Assembly (NCBI GenBank): GCA_903907555.1
Contig: CAIVOO010000134.1
Span: forward strand, 1-23,463
Direction of reading: 5' to 3'
From: an uncultured archaeon
Lineage (GTDB): Archaea > Nanobdellota > Nanobdellia > Woesearchaeales > CAIVOO01
DNA: 23,463 nucleotides
Part shown: in pieces, positions 13,741 to 20,687 of the stretch
Layout: each line of letters starts with the position of its first letter
How positions within the stretch are numbered: position 1 is the stretch's first letter
Notes under the pieces: generated by a model
Database searches by the model: none
Told to the model about the DNA's origin: nothing
Seen by the model: the letters and a program-made list of their open reading frames with translations, nothing else
Translations under genes and position numbers: made by a program

Positions 13741-15636
13741 TTACTCCATCGGAGCCCCGCTCCACAATGTCCAGTCTTCTGACGGGCGCCACTCGCCGAC
13801 TATGTAGTTCGGCGACTGCGTCCTTCCGAAGTATGAATGTTCAACATCAAGCCAAGTGTCACGGGGCATCCCTGGCCCTCGTGCAGCTCCATAGATTGAT
13901 GAGCCGAAGAATCCTATAGCTCCAAGCCAAGCCTTGTAGTCCTGGTGCGCAGGCTCTACTATTATATCTTTCAGCCCTGCTTTCTTCATCTCTTCAATGA
14001 ATTCTTTTATCGGGACAGTTCCTTGCCCTGGTGTTACGTGCTCGTCATAATATCCAAAGTTGTCTGATACGTGAATGTGCCCGATGATTCCTGATTTGGC
14101 CAAATCCTTGACCTCTGTAATCAGCCACTGATTGAATCTCTTGTCCGCCTGCTCATTAGTCTCATCTTCTTTCTTGACAAAGAATTTTCTCCATGTGTTT
14201 GCGTGACCGATATCAAATGTTGCCTTGATATGCTCATTTGCCATCTTGCTGGCTTCATCCTTTCCATACCTGACAGACAGCTGCTCTGCCATCTTGCCCC
14301 TTGCTTTCTGGATTAGTTCTTTCAATTCCTGCGGATGGCTTCCATAGCCCCACTCAGGGAAAATATTTTCTGGAGAAACGTAAATAGGCTTCTGCTCATT
14401 CTTGCTCTTTTCCATTGCGTATATTCCTGCATCTGCAATTGTCTCTGCAGACTTGTCAACACCGAACTCTCCAATCGGCTTTGCCCTGTTGATTGCATCT
14501 TTGAGTTTCTCTGCCTGCTTTCTTCCTGAAACTGCAACCTCCCTGCCTTGGGCGATTCTCCTTTCGTTTTGGTTAAGCTCTTTTTCCAATTCCTTGATAG
14601 GGTCTTTCATCCCGCCAGGGTACCTCTCGCGATACTCTGAACTGAATTTTGCTTTTTGTATCTCCCATTCCTCGTCAGAAACATGCTTTCTAATTTCCTT
14701 GTAATAATTGAGCCTGGCAATTATCTTGTCCCTTACTTCGATGCCGTCAATGTACATCGTCTCGTACTCCCTCGCTTGCCCCAAGGAATGCTGTATCTCT
14801 GCATTCATCTTCTCTGTGAAGAATTTCTGCACAATCTGCTGCTCGTCAGTTATGCCCTGCTGTTTCATCTCTTCCTTGAATTCGATGTACTTTTTCTTTT
14901 CAATCTCTATGTTTCCCTGCTCATCCTGCTTGTAGAGCGGGATAGGCTCTCCTGTGAACTTGTCAATCATCGGCTTGCCCATCTCATCCAGCAGGAATTT
15001 TGGCTTTCCATTCTCATCACGCTCAGGGACAGGCCTCCAAATCTCCTCGTCCTCCTTCACTTCGTCGATAATTTTTCCGTTGTGAGGGTCAACAAGGTAA
15101 TGGACCATCTCTTTTTCCTCTTCCTTGAATCCCTTGAACAATTCCTTTCCGCCAAACTTCTTTACAGAAATTATCGGCCTTGGGAATTCCTGGGTGTGGA
15201 CAACAACAGCTCCCCCGCCGGCAGTGTCTGCGGCGAAGTCAATAGCCCTCTTTATCTCCATCAAAGCATTATTCCTGTGCTCGTTGGAAAACTTGTTGCT
15301 TCTAGGGTCCAATCCTGATAACGCGCCTATTGAAGGCGAAGCGTGAGTAGAAAGTTCTATCTTGTTTATTTGAGCAAGCTCCCTTATCGCCTGACGCTCC
15401 TCTTTTCCGTAAGATTCAGGAGTGGGAGCGCCTTGCCCCATGCTTCCCTTGCCTGTACCCATAAAACCGAGCTCGACTCTGGAAGCTCCCTGGAATATCC
15501 TTGCCTTAAGCCCTTCAACCTGGTCCTTCATAGGAGGAGTGGCGACGCCAATATCTTTCAAATCTACACCAGAAAGCGGGGATTTATCTTCATAACCCCT
15601 GTCCATCGCGCTGTAATAATCGTTTCCGAAAATCAT
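13741..15636 (-). CDS. Long TIM-barrel protein, xylose isomerase/AP endonuclease 2-like, with large insertion
   Basis: 631 residues, about twice the usual 280-300. The barrel parts are at both ends: KIELSTHASP (His 98), AVVVHTQEF (His 147), IYVSPENIFPEWG (about 418-430), FDIGHAN (Asp 475, His 478), GHIHVSD (His 520, His 522, Asp 525) and IIVEP (Glu 561). These are the positions of the metal ligands in the sugar isomerase/endonuclease IV-like fold. Between about 160 and 410 lies a highly charged, helical insertion not normal for the family. The cytosolic location is inferred. A TATA box inside the end of the radical SAM gene (ATTTATAAAG near 15668-15677) may give it a separate promoter; only 13 bases separate it from that gene. 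The substrate is unknown. Confidence 0.78.
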   Translation of the reverse strand: MIFGNDYYSAMDRGYEDKSPLSGVDLKDIGVATPPMKDQVEGLKARIFQGASRVELGFMGTGKGSMGQGAPTPESYGKEERQAIRELAQINKIELSTHASPSIGALSGLDPRSNKFSNEHRNNALMEIKRAIDFAADTAGGGAVVVHTQEFPRPIISVKKFGGKELFKGFKEEEKEMVHYLVDPHNGKIIDEVKEDEEIWRPVPERDENGKPKFLLDEMGKPMIDKFTGEPIPLYKQDEQGNIEIEKKKYIEFKEEMKQQGITDEQQIVQKFFTEKMNAEIQHSLGQAREYETMYIDGIEVRDKIIARLNYYKEIRKHVSDEEWEIQKAKFSSEYRERYPGGMKDPIKELEKELNQNERRIAQGREVAVSGRKQAEKLKDAINRAKPIGEFGVDKSAETIADAGIYAMEKSKNEQKPIYVSPENIFPEWGYGSHPQELKELIQKARGKMAEQLSVRYGKDEASKMANEHIKATFDIGHANTWRKFFVKKEDETNEQADKRFNQWLITEVKDLAKSGIIGHIHVSDNFGYYDEHVTPGQGTVPIKEFIEEMKKAGLKDIIVEPAHQDYKAWLGAIGFFGSSIYGAARGPGMPRDTWLDVEHSYFGRTQSPNYIVGEWRPSEDWTLWSGAPME

Positions 15637-15649
15637 CCTCTTTACCCCG

Positions 15650-16711
15650 TTAGATAGTGTTTGTGGCTTTATAAATGTTGGCGTCCGAAACAGTATCAGA
15701 ATAATTACTATTTTTCCTAGCGTGGGCTGGTGTCAAAGTTCTGCATGATGTTTCACCTAAGCCCCCACGTCCCCCCAGCTTATTTTTTCCTACAGCAGCG
15801 AATAAATCATTCCCATTAAACAATCTGCTGACTAAACATCCTCCTCCGCAGATGCTGAAGTCGCTGCAATCTATGCAGCCGCTTCGCTCTGTCGCTTTTT
15901 CCAAGTTAGTTATCACCTCCTTGAAATCGTTCTTCAAGATGTTGCCTACAGCAAACGGCCAAGAAGGGCAGGGCAGTATGTCGCCGTTTGGATTGATTGC
16001 AATCTCTGTTTTTCCAGCAGCGCAGGTTGCGAACGAATGCTTGAAATTTACTTTCCTCAGCATACAGACAGGCACTGGACCGAGAAGATGAATTGGCTGT
16101 TTTGATTTGGAAAGCTCTTTCAGGAATATTTCAAAATCGTTCAATGAAGGATTCAGCTCCTTGTAATTGCTTCTTCCGCAGCCAGACTGGTACAAGCGCG
16201 TAAAGTTTGCCTTTACTCCGAGTTTTTTTGTAAGTTGAAGATAAGATTTTATGTTTTTTATATTATCATTAGTGATTGTGAAATTCGTCGAGACATTAAT
16301 TCCATTATCTTTTAATAATTTGATATTCCCGACAGCCTTCTCAAAATTATTCGTTCCTGTTATTTTGTTGTGCACTCCTTTTGTTCCTTCCAATGAAACC
16401 AAGACGCTGTCCATCTTCTTCAGATGATTCAGCATTTTTTTAGTAATCATAACCCCGTTGGTCTGCAGCTTTATTCGCATTCCTTTGCTGGAGGCATAAT
16501 CCATCAATACGAACAAGCTCTTGTCCAACAGGGGCTCACCTCCTGACAGGGTTATTGATGTTATCCCGTTGTTGTGCAGTTCATCAATAACTCTCTTTTT
16601 TTGCTTTGGGGAAAGCTCTTTAATGTGATTTTTATATTTCCAGCTGTTCAAGCAGAAGTTGCATCTCTGATTGCAGTCCTTATTCACCAAAAATACAGCA
16701 GATGTTATCAT
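15650..16711 (-). CDS. Radical SAM enzyme with SPASM domain
   Basis: 353 residues. The [4Fe-4S]/SAM motif is C13-x3-C17-x2-C20 (DCNQRCNFC), GGEP is at 57-60, and typical barrel motifs follow (LQTNG, VSLEG). The C-terminal SPASM region has CAAGKTEIAINPNGDILPCPSW, then CIDCSDFSICGGGC, which can hold extra iron-sulfur clusters as in peptide- and protein-modifying maturases. The expected last part (GDLFA-DPYC in many relatives) is replaced here after NDLFAAVGKN by a stretch encoded by repeat copy 2, so the usual final Cys is displaced. Its ATG overlaps the AAA gene stop by four bases. The best guess is modification of a peptide or protein encoded nearby. Confidence 0.9.
   Translation of the reverse strand: MITSAVFLVNKDCNQRCNFCLNSWKYKNHIKELSPKQKKRVIDELHNNGITSITLSGGEPLLDKSLFVLMDYASSKGMRIKLQTNGVMITKKMLNHLKKMDSVLVSLEGTKGVHNKITGTNNFEKAVGNIKLLKDNGINVSTNFTITNDNIKNIKSYLQLTKKLGVKANFTRLYQSGCGRSNYKELNPSLNDFEIFLKELSKSKQPIHLLGPVPVCMLRKVNFKHSFATCAAGKTEIAINPNGDILPCPSWPFAVGNILKNDFKEVITNLEKATERSGCIDCSDFSICGGGCLVSRLFNGNDLFAAVGKNKLGGRGGLGETSCRTLTPAHARKNSNYSDTVSDANIYKATNTI
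15665..15677 (-). promoter_or_regulatory. Possible internal TATA box for the TIM-barrel gene
   Basis: ATTTATAAAG on the minus strand lies about 35 bases before the ATG at 15636, inside the coding end of the radical SAM gene. It is somewhat further than usual, so weak or with a short leader. Confidence 0.4.
15709..15792. repeat. Dispersed structured element, copy 2, inside the radical SAM gene
   Basis: It shares TATTTTTCCTAG-CGTGGGC, TCAAAGTT and ACGTCCCC in order with 1635-1736. Here CGTGGG (15721-15726) can pair with CCCACG (15764-15769). It is bounded by near direct repeats TATTTTTCCTA (15709-15719) and TATTTTTTCCTA (15781-15792). That looks like a target duplication around an inserted piece of about 60 bases. 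The reading frame of the enzyme passes through it (residues LGGRGGLGETSC and onwards). Confidence 0.5.
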
Positions 16712-17841
16712 ACCGCCTCTGCCTGCAGGAATTCATTATGCTCGATTCTTGCTTTCTCTGCATATTCTTCTATGCCTTTCAGCAAATCCTTGTTTCCTGT
16801 CTCTTTTAATTTAGCAATTGCTAGATTAAACCAGGGCTTTATCGATGAATTCCTTATTTTCATTGCTTCGTAAAAATCCTTGTCAGTGATTTCACGGATT
16901 TTTCCTGACTTTATCGAATCCTTCAGCGCAAAATCAGAGGCAGCCTCGCAGACAGATGTTATGTCTGCCCCTGAGAAGCCCTCTGTCAGCTTTGCTATCG
17001 CATCCATGTCCACACTCTTTACCGGCTTGTTCTTCAAGTTTGATTTTATCATCTGCTTCCTTGCTTCAAAATCTGGAGGAGGGACAAATATTGTGTTTCC
17101 CAATCTTCCCTCACGTCTTAATGCAATGTCAATTTCCCAAGGCTCGTTTGATGCTGCTATAATCAGGATTTCCTGCTCCTTGTTTCCGAAGCCGTTCATC
17201 TCCATCAACAGCTGCGATACTTCTGATTTTGTATGGGTTGATGCATTCGAACGCTCCTGCCCCAATGCTTCGAATTCGTCAAAGAAAATTATGCATGGAG
17301 AGGATTTTCTTGCCTCTTCGAAAAGATTTGCAATGTTTTTTTCAGACTCTCCTACGTACTTGCTCCTTAGCGTTGACGCATTCACATTGAAGAACTTGAC
17401 TCCTGCCTCATTCGCTGCAGCCTCTGCAATCATGGTCTTCCCGCAGCCAGGCGGGCCGAACATCAGTATGCCGCCTCCGACTTTCTTGTTGAATTTCTTG
17501 AACAGTTCTGGATTCTTGAACGGCTCGATAATTTTCAGCTTGATTTCATCCTTCAAATCAGCCAATCCTGCGATGTCCTGGAAAGAAAGTTTTTTCTTTG
17601 CCAAATCCCTGATTGACTGCAAGTATTCGTTCTGCTTAGCATTCACTGTCTGGGATTCTTCGAACAGCTGGTTTGCCATGTCGAAGAAATCCTTTTCATA
17701 TTCTCTATCATGCTTTGACATCCTTATGAAAATCTGCGCAGCTGTAAGATAGCACTTGACCGATTCTTCAGGATTTGATTTTCTCAAAGCCCGTGCCTTC
17801 TCAACCAAATCACTGGCTTTGTAAAAGAGATAATTGTCCAT
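16708..17841 (-). CDS. AAA+ ATPase with MIT-like N-terminus (CdvC/Vps4/Cdc48-like)
   Basis: 377 residues. Residues 1-75 form a three-helix segment (ASDLVEKARAL, ESVKCYLTAAQIFIRM, FFDMANQLFEES) resembling the MIT domain of CdvC/Vps4. The AAA core has Walker A GPPGCGKT (129-136), Walker B IIFFDE (184-189), sensor 1 N232 and arginine fingers in LRREGRLGN (241-249). Pore-loop region KYVGESEKNI is at 161-170. It ends with helices like the Vps4 C-terminus (SSIKPWFNLAI). It should form a hexamer that remodels or unfolds protein. AGGAGG lies five bases before the ATG, inside the preceding gene; the 3' end overlaps the radical SAM ATG. It differs from housekeeping Cdc48 in having only one AAA domain. 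Partnership with a radical SAM gene is unusual. Confidence 0.88.
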   Translation of the reverse strand: MDNYLFYKASDLVEKARALRKSNPEESVKCYLTAAQIFIRMSKHDREYEKDFFDMANQLFEESQTVNAKQNEYLQSIRDLAKKKLSFQDIAGLADLKDEIKLKIIEPFKNPELFKKFNKKVGGGILMFGPPGCGKTMIAEAAANEAGVKFFNVNASTLRSKYVGESEKNIANLFEEARKSSPCIIFFDEFEALGQERSNASTHTKSEVSQLLMEMNGFGNKEQEILIIAASNEPWEIDIALRREGRLGNTIFVPPPDFEARKQMIKSNLKNKPVKSVDMDAIAKLTEGFSGADITSVCEAASDFALKDSIKSGKIREITDKDFYEAMKIRNSSIKPWFNLAIAKLKETGNKDLLKGIEEYAEKARIEHNEFLQAEAV

Positions 17842-18268
17842 TCATTCCTCCTAATTTTGCTAATTGCTGAGATATCTGCAGCTCAAGCTTCTCCCTTGCA
17901 TTGTCTATGTTTGAAACATGATAATTCTCTGAAATCGGCGTTATCATTATCTTTATCGGAGACTCTTCATTGCGCTCGGCAGGCTGCTGCCTGACAGGCA
18001 TTGGTTGCGCAACATAAACTGTCTTCGGAACATAAGATTTCAAAGGAGTTGAAGAGCTGTCCATGTAGCTGTCTTTCAAATTGTAGCGCATGCCAGGCAA
18101 GTCTCCTTTCTCAAGATTATATGCCTGCTGCAAGAGCTCGAAATACATCGGCTTCTCAATCGGCTCGTTGGCAAACACCTGCCCTCTCCTTGTGTACATT
18201 GCTGGAAATCCCTCTGCAAGAGCCATTCCAAATAATGTGTATCCTTTGCAATCGTCTGAACATGACAT
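17810..18268 (-). CDS. Small protein with N-terminal Cys pair, possible substrate/adaptor of the AAA-radical SAM pair
   Basis: 152 residues, not recognised. It begins MSCSDDCKGYTLFGMALAEG (Cys 3, Cys 7), then a compact domain to about residue 70, a proline- and glutamine-rich linker (VYVAQPMPVRQQPAE, about 83-98), the strand PIKIMITPI, and a C-terminal helix (REKLELQISQQLAKL). GGAGG sits six bases before its ATG. Its last 32 bases overlap the AAA gene, whose ribosome site lies inside it. The flexible linker plus terminal helix resembles partners recognised by MIT domains, and the N-terminal Cys/Gly/Tyr stretch could be a modification site for a SPASM enzyme. Both ideas are inference. Confidence 0.7.
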   Translation of the reverse strand: MSCSDDCKGYTLFGMALAEGFPAMYTRRGQVFANEPIEKPMYFELLQQAYNLEKGDLPGMRYNLKDSYMDSSSTPLKSYVPKTVYVAQPMPVRQQPAERNEESPIKIMITPISENYHVSNIDNAREKLELQISQQLAKLGGMNGQLSLLQSQ

Positions 18269-18282
18269 TTTTTTCCTCCGTT

Positions 18283-18437
18283 GTTAGCGTCAATATGCGA
18301 GCGTTCATCAACCACACATTCAACTGACAGAGGGGACGCTCCATTGTCCTGCGAGTGAGCGTTCTGTTCGCCCGCTCACAACAGGCCGGGAGACGTCAGT
18401 CCTCGAATACGTTATCGAAACGCGAGCCGACGCTAAC
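18283..18437 (-). ncRNA. Folded 5' leader RNA of the small protein-AAA-radical SAM operon
   Basis: Closed by a perfect 9-bp stem, GTTAGCGTC (minus 18437-18429) with GACGCTAAC (18291-18283). Inside, CTCG-CGTT ... AACG ... CGAG forms one hairpin (18426-18402). A long arm stacks GACG (18397-18394) with CGTC, CTCC with GGAG, CCTG with CAGG and GTGAGCG with CGCTCAC (18379-18373 with 18361-18355). An alternative helix pairs ACTGAC (18400-18395) with GTCAGT (18328-18323). The 3' closing strand ends three bases before the GGAGG ribosome site (18279-18275) of the first gene, so folding could hide or expose it. The stretch is visibly GC-rich compared with its neighbours. No RNase P, SRP or known riboswitch core was recognised. 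Confidence 0.65.
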
Positions 18438-18438
18438 A

Positions 18439-18462
18439 GGGACATATCTGTCCCCAGGACAG
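18439..18462 (-). promoter_or_regulatory. Two mutually exclusive hairpins just 5' of the leader fold
   Basis: GGGACA/TGTCCC (18439-18444 with 18449-18454) and CTGTCC/GGACAG (18448-18453 with 18457-18462) share the bases 18449-18453, so only one can form at a time. They sit at the probable 5' end of the minus-strand leader. Competing stems are the usual shape of an RNA switch, but the terminal location is also compatible with 5'-end protection. Confidence 0.45.
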
Positions 18463-18533
18463 TAGTAAGACTTTCAGAAATAAAAGCAAATCTGTGGTAT
18501 AACACAATGAAGTGCGACAATTCTGTCGGAAAC

Positions 18534-18553
18534 GCAAATATTTATAAATTTGC
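18534..18553. promoter_or_regulatory. Symmetric TATA element between divergent transcripts
   Basis: GCAAAT and ATTTGC flank ATTTATAA, so the box reads as TATA on both strands. It is well placed for the gene at 18586 and, on the other strand, would give a long leader for the 18268 operon. A CGACA-ATTC-TGTCG inverted repeat (18515-18528) lies next to it and may be an operator. Confidence 0.5.
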
Positions 18554-18585
18554 TAGTAGTTATAGAAGGGATTGGGGGTCATTAT

Positions 18586-19251
18586 ATGACATTAACAATT
18601 GATAAATTATGCGGTCCGATGTTTCTCAGCAAACGCCCTGAATTAGCAACTGTTCCTTCGGAAACAAACAAACGAAAGAAGGAGCAGGTAATCAAAGGAG
18701 TGGCATTTGCAGATAATTTTCATCAAGTGGAATTTATGTATTCGCCAAGGAATGGCGCTTTGCGCATATATTATCTTGCTGAAAACGCAAAAGATCTTAT
18801 TGAATTAAAACAAACTAATGCAGAGACAAGAGACGATTTTGACAAAGCTGTCAATGATGCAGCTAAAAAAATACCCTGGAAATTTCACAGAAGCAAGAAA
18901 GAGTATACAAGACAAGCAGGCGGAACTTACAGGTGGAACTTCGAGCTCGGCAGGGAATATGATTTAGGAACCCAGCATGGAAATATATTCGGCTTGAACG
19001 GCGAAGATGTAAATGCAACTTACATAGGCAGGATTAACGGATACCATGTATTTGCCAGAAAAGAAGGCAGCGATATTTACAGCTATTATGCCAGAAACAG
19101 GCAGGTAATGTGGTGCGGCGATGGAGATGGCTACTGGTCAACTGTTAATGCCTCAAGCGACGGCATAGTCAGGGATGAAAAAGCAAAAAGTTTTCTTGAA
19201 GACAGGCTTAAGGCATTGGAACGATTAAGGAAAAAAGCAATAACAAAATAA
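18586..19251 (+). CDS. Hypothetical protein of the MTLTID family, long member
   Basis: 221 residues from the ATG at 18586, preceded six bases upstream by GGGGGT. The in-frame upstream start at 18550 lies within the promoter and is not used. Residues 1-100 match the 101-residue protein encoded at 20281-20586: MTLTID, KRKKEQVIKGVAFADNFHQVEFMY, and a later D-YE/D-DK-V--A-KKI segment. The C-terminal half (about 115-221) is unique, with GGTYRWNFELGREYD, the strands YHVFARKEG and YSYYARNRQVMWCGDGDGYW, and a terminal basic helix. It has no signal peptide. The family is not recognised. Confidence 0.72.
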   Translation: MTLTIDKLCGPMFLSKRPELATVPSETNKRKKEQVIKGVAFADNFHQVEFMYSPRNGALRIYYLAENAKDLIELKQTNAETRDDFDKAVNDAAKKIPWKFHRSKKEYTRQAGGTYRWNFELGREYDLGTQHGNIFGLNGEDVNATYIGRINGYHVFARKEGSDIYSYYARNRQVMWCGDGDGYWSTVNASSDGIVRDEKAKSFLEDRLKALERLRKKAITK

Positions 19252-19286
19252 ATTTTCTAATATTTTTTCATAATATATGATTTGCC

Positions 19287-19304
19287 GGATTTTCTCCGAA
19301 ATCC
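19287..19304 (+). repeat. GGATTT/AAATCC hairpin between two genes
   Basis: A 6-bp inverted repeat lies after the T-rich end of the preceding gene (19250-19270) and 9-20 bases before the TATA box AGCTATATAAATG (19313-19325) of the next. It is either a terminator remnant or an operator. Confidence 0.35.
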
Positions 19305-19367
19305 GTCGGAAAAGCTATATAAATGATGCAAAAAGCATCAACTCTCCCGGAGGATGAGGGAGATGAA

Positions 19368-19676
19368 ATGGCAAAAGAAACTATTGATACAACTATTTCT
19401 GCTGAGTGCGGGCTAGAGCTAAGCAAAGTAGAGGAAACACGTGTTATAGGAACTACTGAAACAAAGTATTACGCGCAGCTGTGTGGCCTTTGCATAGGCG
19501 CGAAAAAACACACACCTGAAGAAATACTGGTAGAACAAGCTGCTATGCCGCACATGGAATTTGAAATATCAAGAATATTATATAATCATTTAATGGCTGA
19601 GCGTGGCGAAGGCACTGCCTTTGGAAAAATAACTGTAGAATTATATGTAAGGACAGAAGCCCCTAAAAAAGATTAA
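19368..19676 (+). CDS. Hypothetical small protein with CxxC
   Basis: 102 residues from the ATG at 19368, with GGGAG five bases upstream. The earlier ATG at 19323 lies before the expected transcription start set by the TATA box at 19313-19325. It contains CGLELSKVEETRVIG, AQLCGLCIGAKKHTPEEI and ITVELYVRT. CGLC (around residue 39-42) plus an earlier Cys at about 14 could hold a metal or disulfide. The short alternating strand/helix pattern suggests a compact domain. No family is recognised. Confidence 0.65.
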   Translation: MAKETIDTTISAECGLELSKVEETRVIGTTETKYYAQLCGLCIGAKKHTPEEILVEQAAMPHMEFEISRILYNHLMAERGEGTAFGKITVELYVRTEAPKKD

Positions 19677-19696
19677 ATTATTTTTTATTTTATTTT

Positions 19697-20278
19697 TTAT
19701 AATCTCTGAAGCATTCCGAGGTATTCTCTTTTTGCATCTAAGTTTGCCCTTATGGCTGATACCAGATCTTCATAAAGTGATGCAAGCTGAACAGCTGATT
19801 TCTCCAGCTCCCCAATTTTTAGATTTTCAGGATTCTGCTCACGAATCTTTTTGAAAACATCTGTGCCGAAACCTACGAGCTGGCTGATGGTCCAGTAGGC
19901 CCTCAATTCCTTTGCAAGGTCGTACATCTCGAACTCGGTCATCTCCATAAACATGTCATCTGCCGGAGTTCTTCGCTTGGCATGGGACTTGATCATCTCG
20001 TTCACCCATGTAGTTTCCATGCGTATGATTCCGCAGCGCAGATAATCATTTATCTTGAAAGCAGAATTGAATTTCTTATGCGCATCAAGCTGCGTTTCAA
20101 TATACATCTCGGGATTCTCGAGATATTTTTGCATGCTATAAACAAGATCCATGTCTTCAAAAGAGAGCATCACGTATTCTCTTTTTGTATCAATCGCTGA
20201 TGCGTCAAAGTATCCTTTCAGAATAGTGAGAGACTCATGGACCGGCTCCCTTATCTTTGATAATCTTTCTTCAAGCAT
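19697..20278 (-). CDS. Hypothetical helical protein, operon with the short MTLTID member
   Basis: 193 residues. The predicted pattern is mostly helical (MLEERLSKIREPVHESLTIL, FEDMDLVYSMQKYLEN, MFMEMTEFEMYDLAKELRAY, LEKSAVQLASLYEDLVSAI). No catalytic motif, Cys cluster or membrane span is seen. It starts two bases after the stop of the upstream gene (TAA then AAAATG) without a clear ribosome site, so it is probably translated by coupling. The family is not recognised. Confidence 0.65.
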   Translation of the reverse strand: MLEERLSKIREPVHESLTILKGYFDASAIDTKREYVMLSFEDMDLVYSMQKYLENPEMYIETQLDAHKKFNSAFKINDYLRCGIIRMETTWVNEMIKSHAKRRTPADDMFMEMTEFEMYDLAKELRAYWTISQLVGFGTDVFKKIREQNPENLKIGELEKSAVQLASLYEDLVSAIRANLDAKREYLGMLQRL

Positions 20279-20280
20279 TT

Positions 20281-20586
20281 TTAATTATGATACTTATGTA
20301 TTTTTCTGTCGGCTTCTGAAATGTATCTTTCGTAATCATGCACAGTTGTTATTGGCTTTTTCACAAGCATGACTTGTTTTCTTTTTTCAGTGTCCCAATA
20401 ATCAAGGTGCAGCATTCCGTCAGAAGTAAAATACTGAAAACCAATCCTATGGAAGCTGTCGGTGAATGTTACTCCTGCTATGACTTCCTCTTTCCTGCGC
20501 TGGTTTGCGCGTGCAGGAATTTTTTTGATTGAAGGTATCAGCCCCTTCAATTCCGGCCTGATGAAATCGTCTATTGTTAATGTCAT
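20281..20586 (-). CDS. Hypothetical protein of the MTLTID family, short member
   Basis: 101 residues from the ATG at 20586, preceded by CGGAGG five bases upstream. A longer start at 20610 is not supported because the expected transcription start (TATA at 20619-20632) is about 20601. Similarity to the first 100 residues of the protein at 18586 is clear: MTLTID, a proline-containing loop, RRKEEVIAGVTFTDSFHRIGF and a final K-KI-K-H. Even the first 14 bases of the two genes are identical. It looks like the minimal domain of the family, without the extra C-terminal half. Confidence 0.72.
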   Translation of the reverse strand: MTLTIDDFIRPELKGLIPSIKKIPARANQRRKEEVIAGVTFTDSFHRIGFQYFTSDGMLHLDYWDTEKRKQVMLVKKPITTVHDYERYISEADRKIHKYHN

Positions 20587-20618
20587 GTTTGCCTCCGAAC
20601 TGTTCTGCAACTACTAGC

Positions 20619-20661
20619 TGGTTTATAAATATATCGTCGGAGCAATAAGTTTATATAAACT
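20619..20661. promoter_or_regulatory. Divergent promoters of the 20586 and 20688 genes
   Basis: The minus-strand TATA box (TATTTATAAACC) is at 20619-20632, and the palindromic GTTTATATAAAC at 20650-20661 serves the plus-strand gene at 20688. Both genes then use Shine-Dalgarno sequences in short leaders. Confidence 0.5.
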
Positions 20662-20687
20662 AAAACAATAATACTTTCGGGGGAACT

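Noticed and set aside
14656..15318. 220-codon frame antisense to the TIM-barrel gene
   Set aside because: Leu-rich reading of the complementary strand of a conserved protein, no start signals.
16880..17752. 290-codon frame antisense to the AAA ATPase
   Set aside because: The opposite strand has complete AAA motifs; this is a mirror frame with unlikely composition.
18283..18437. RNase P RNA, SRP RNA or a known riboswitch
   Set aside because: I looked for their conserved cores and did not recognise any; length and position also fit a leader better.
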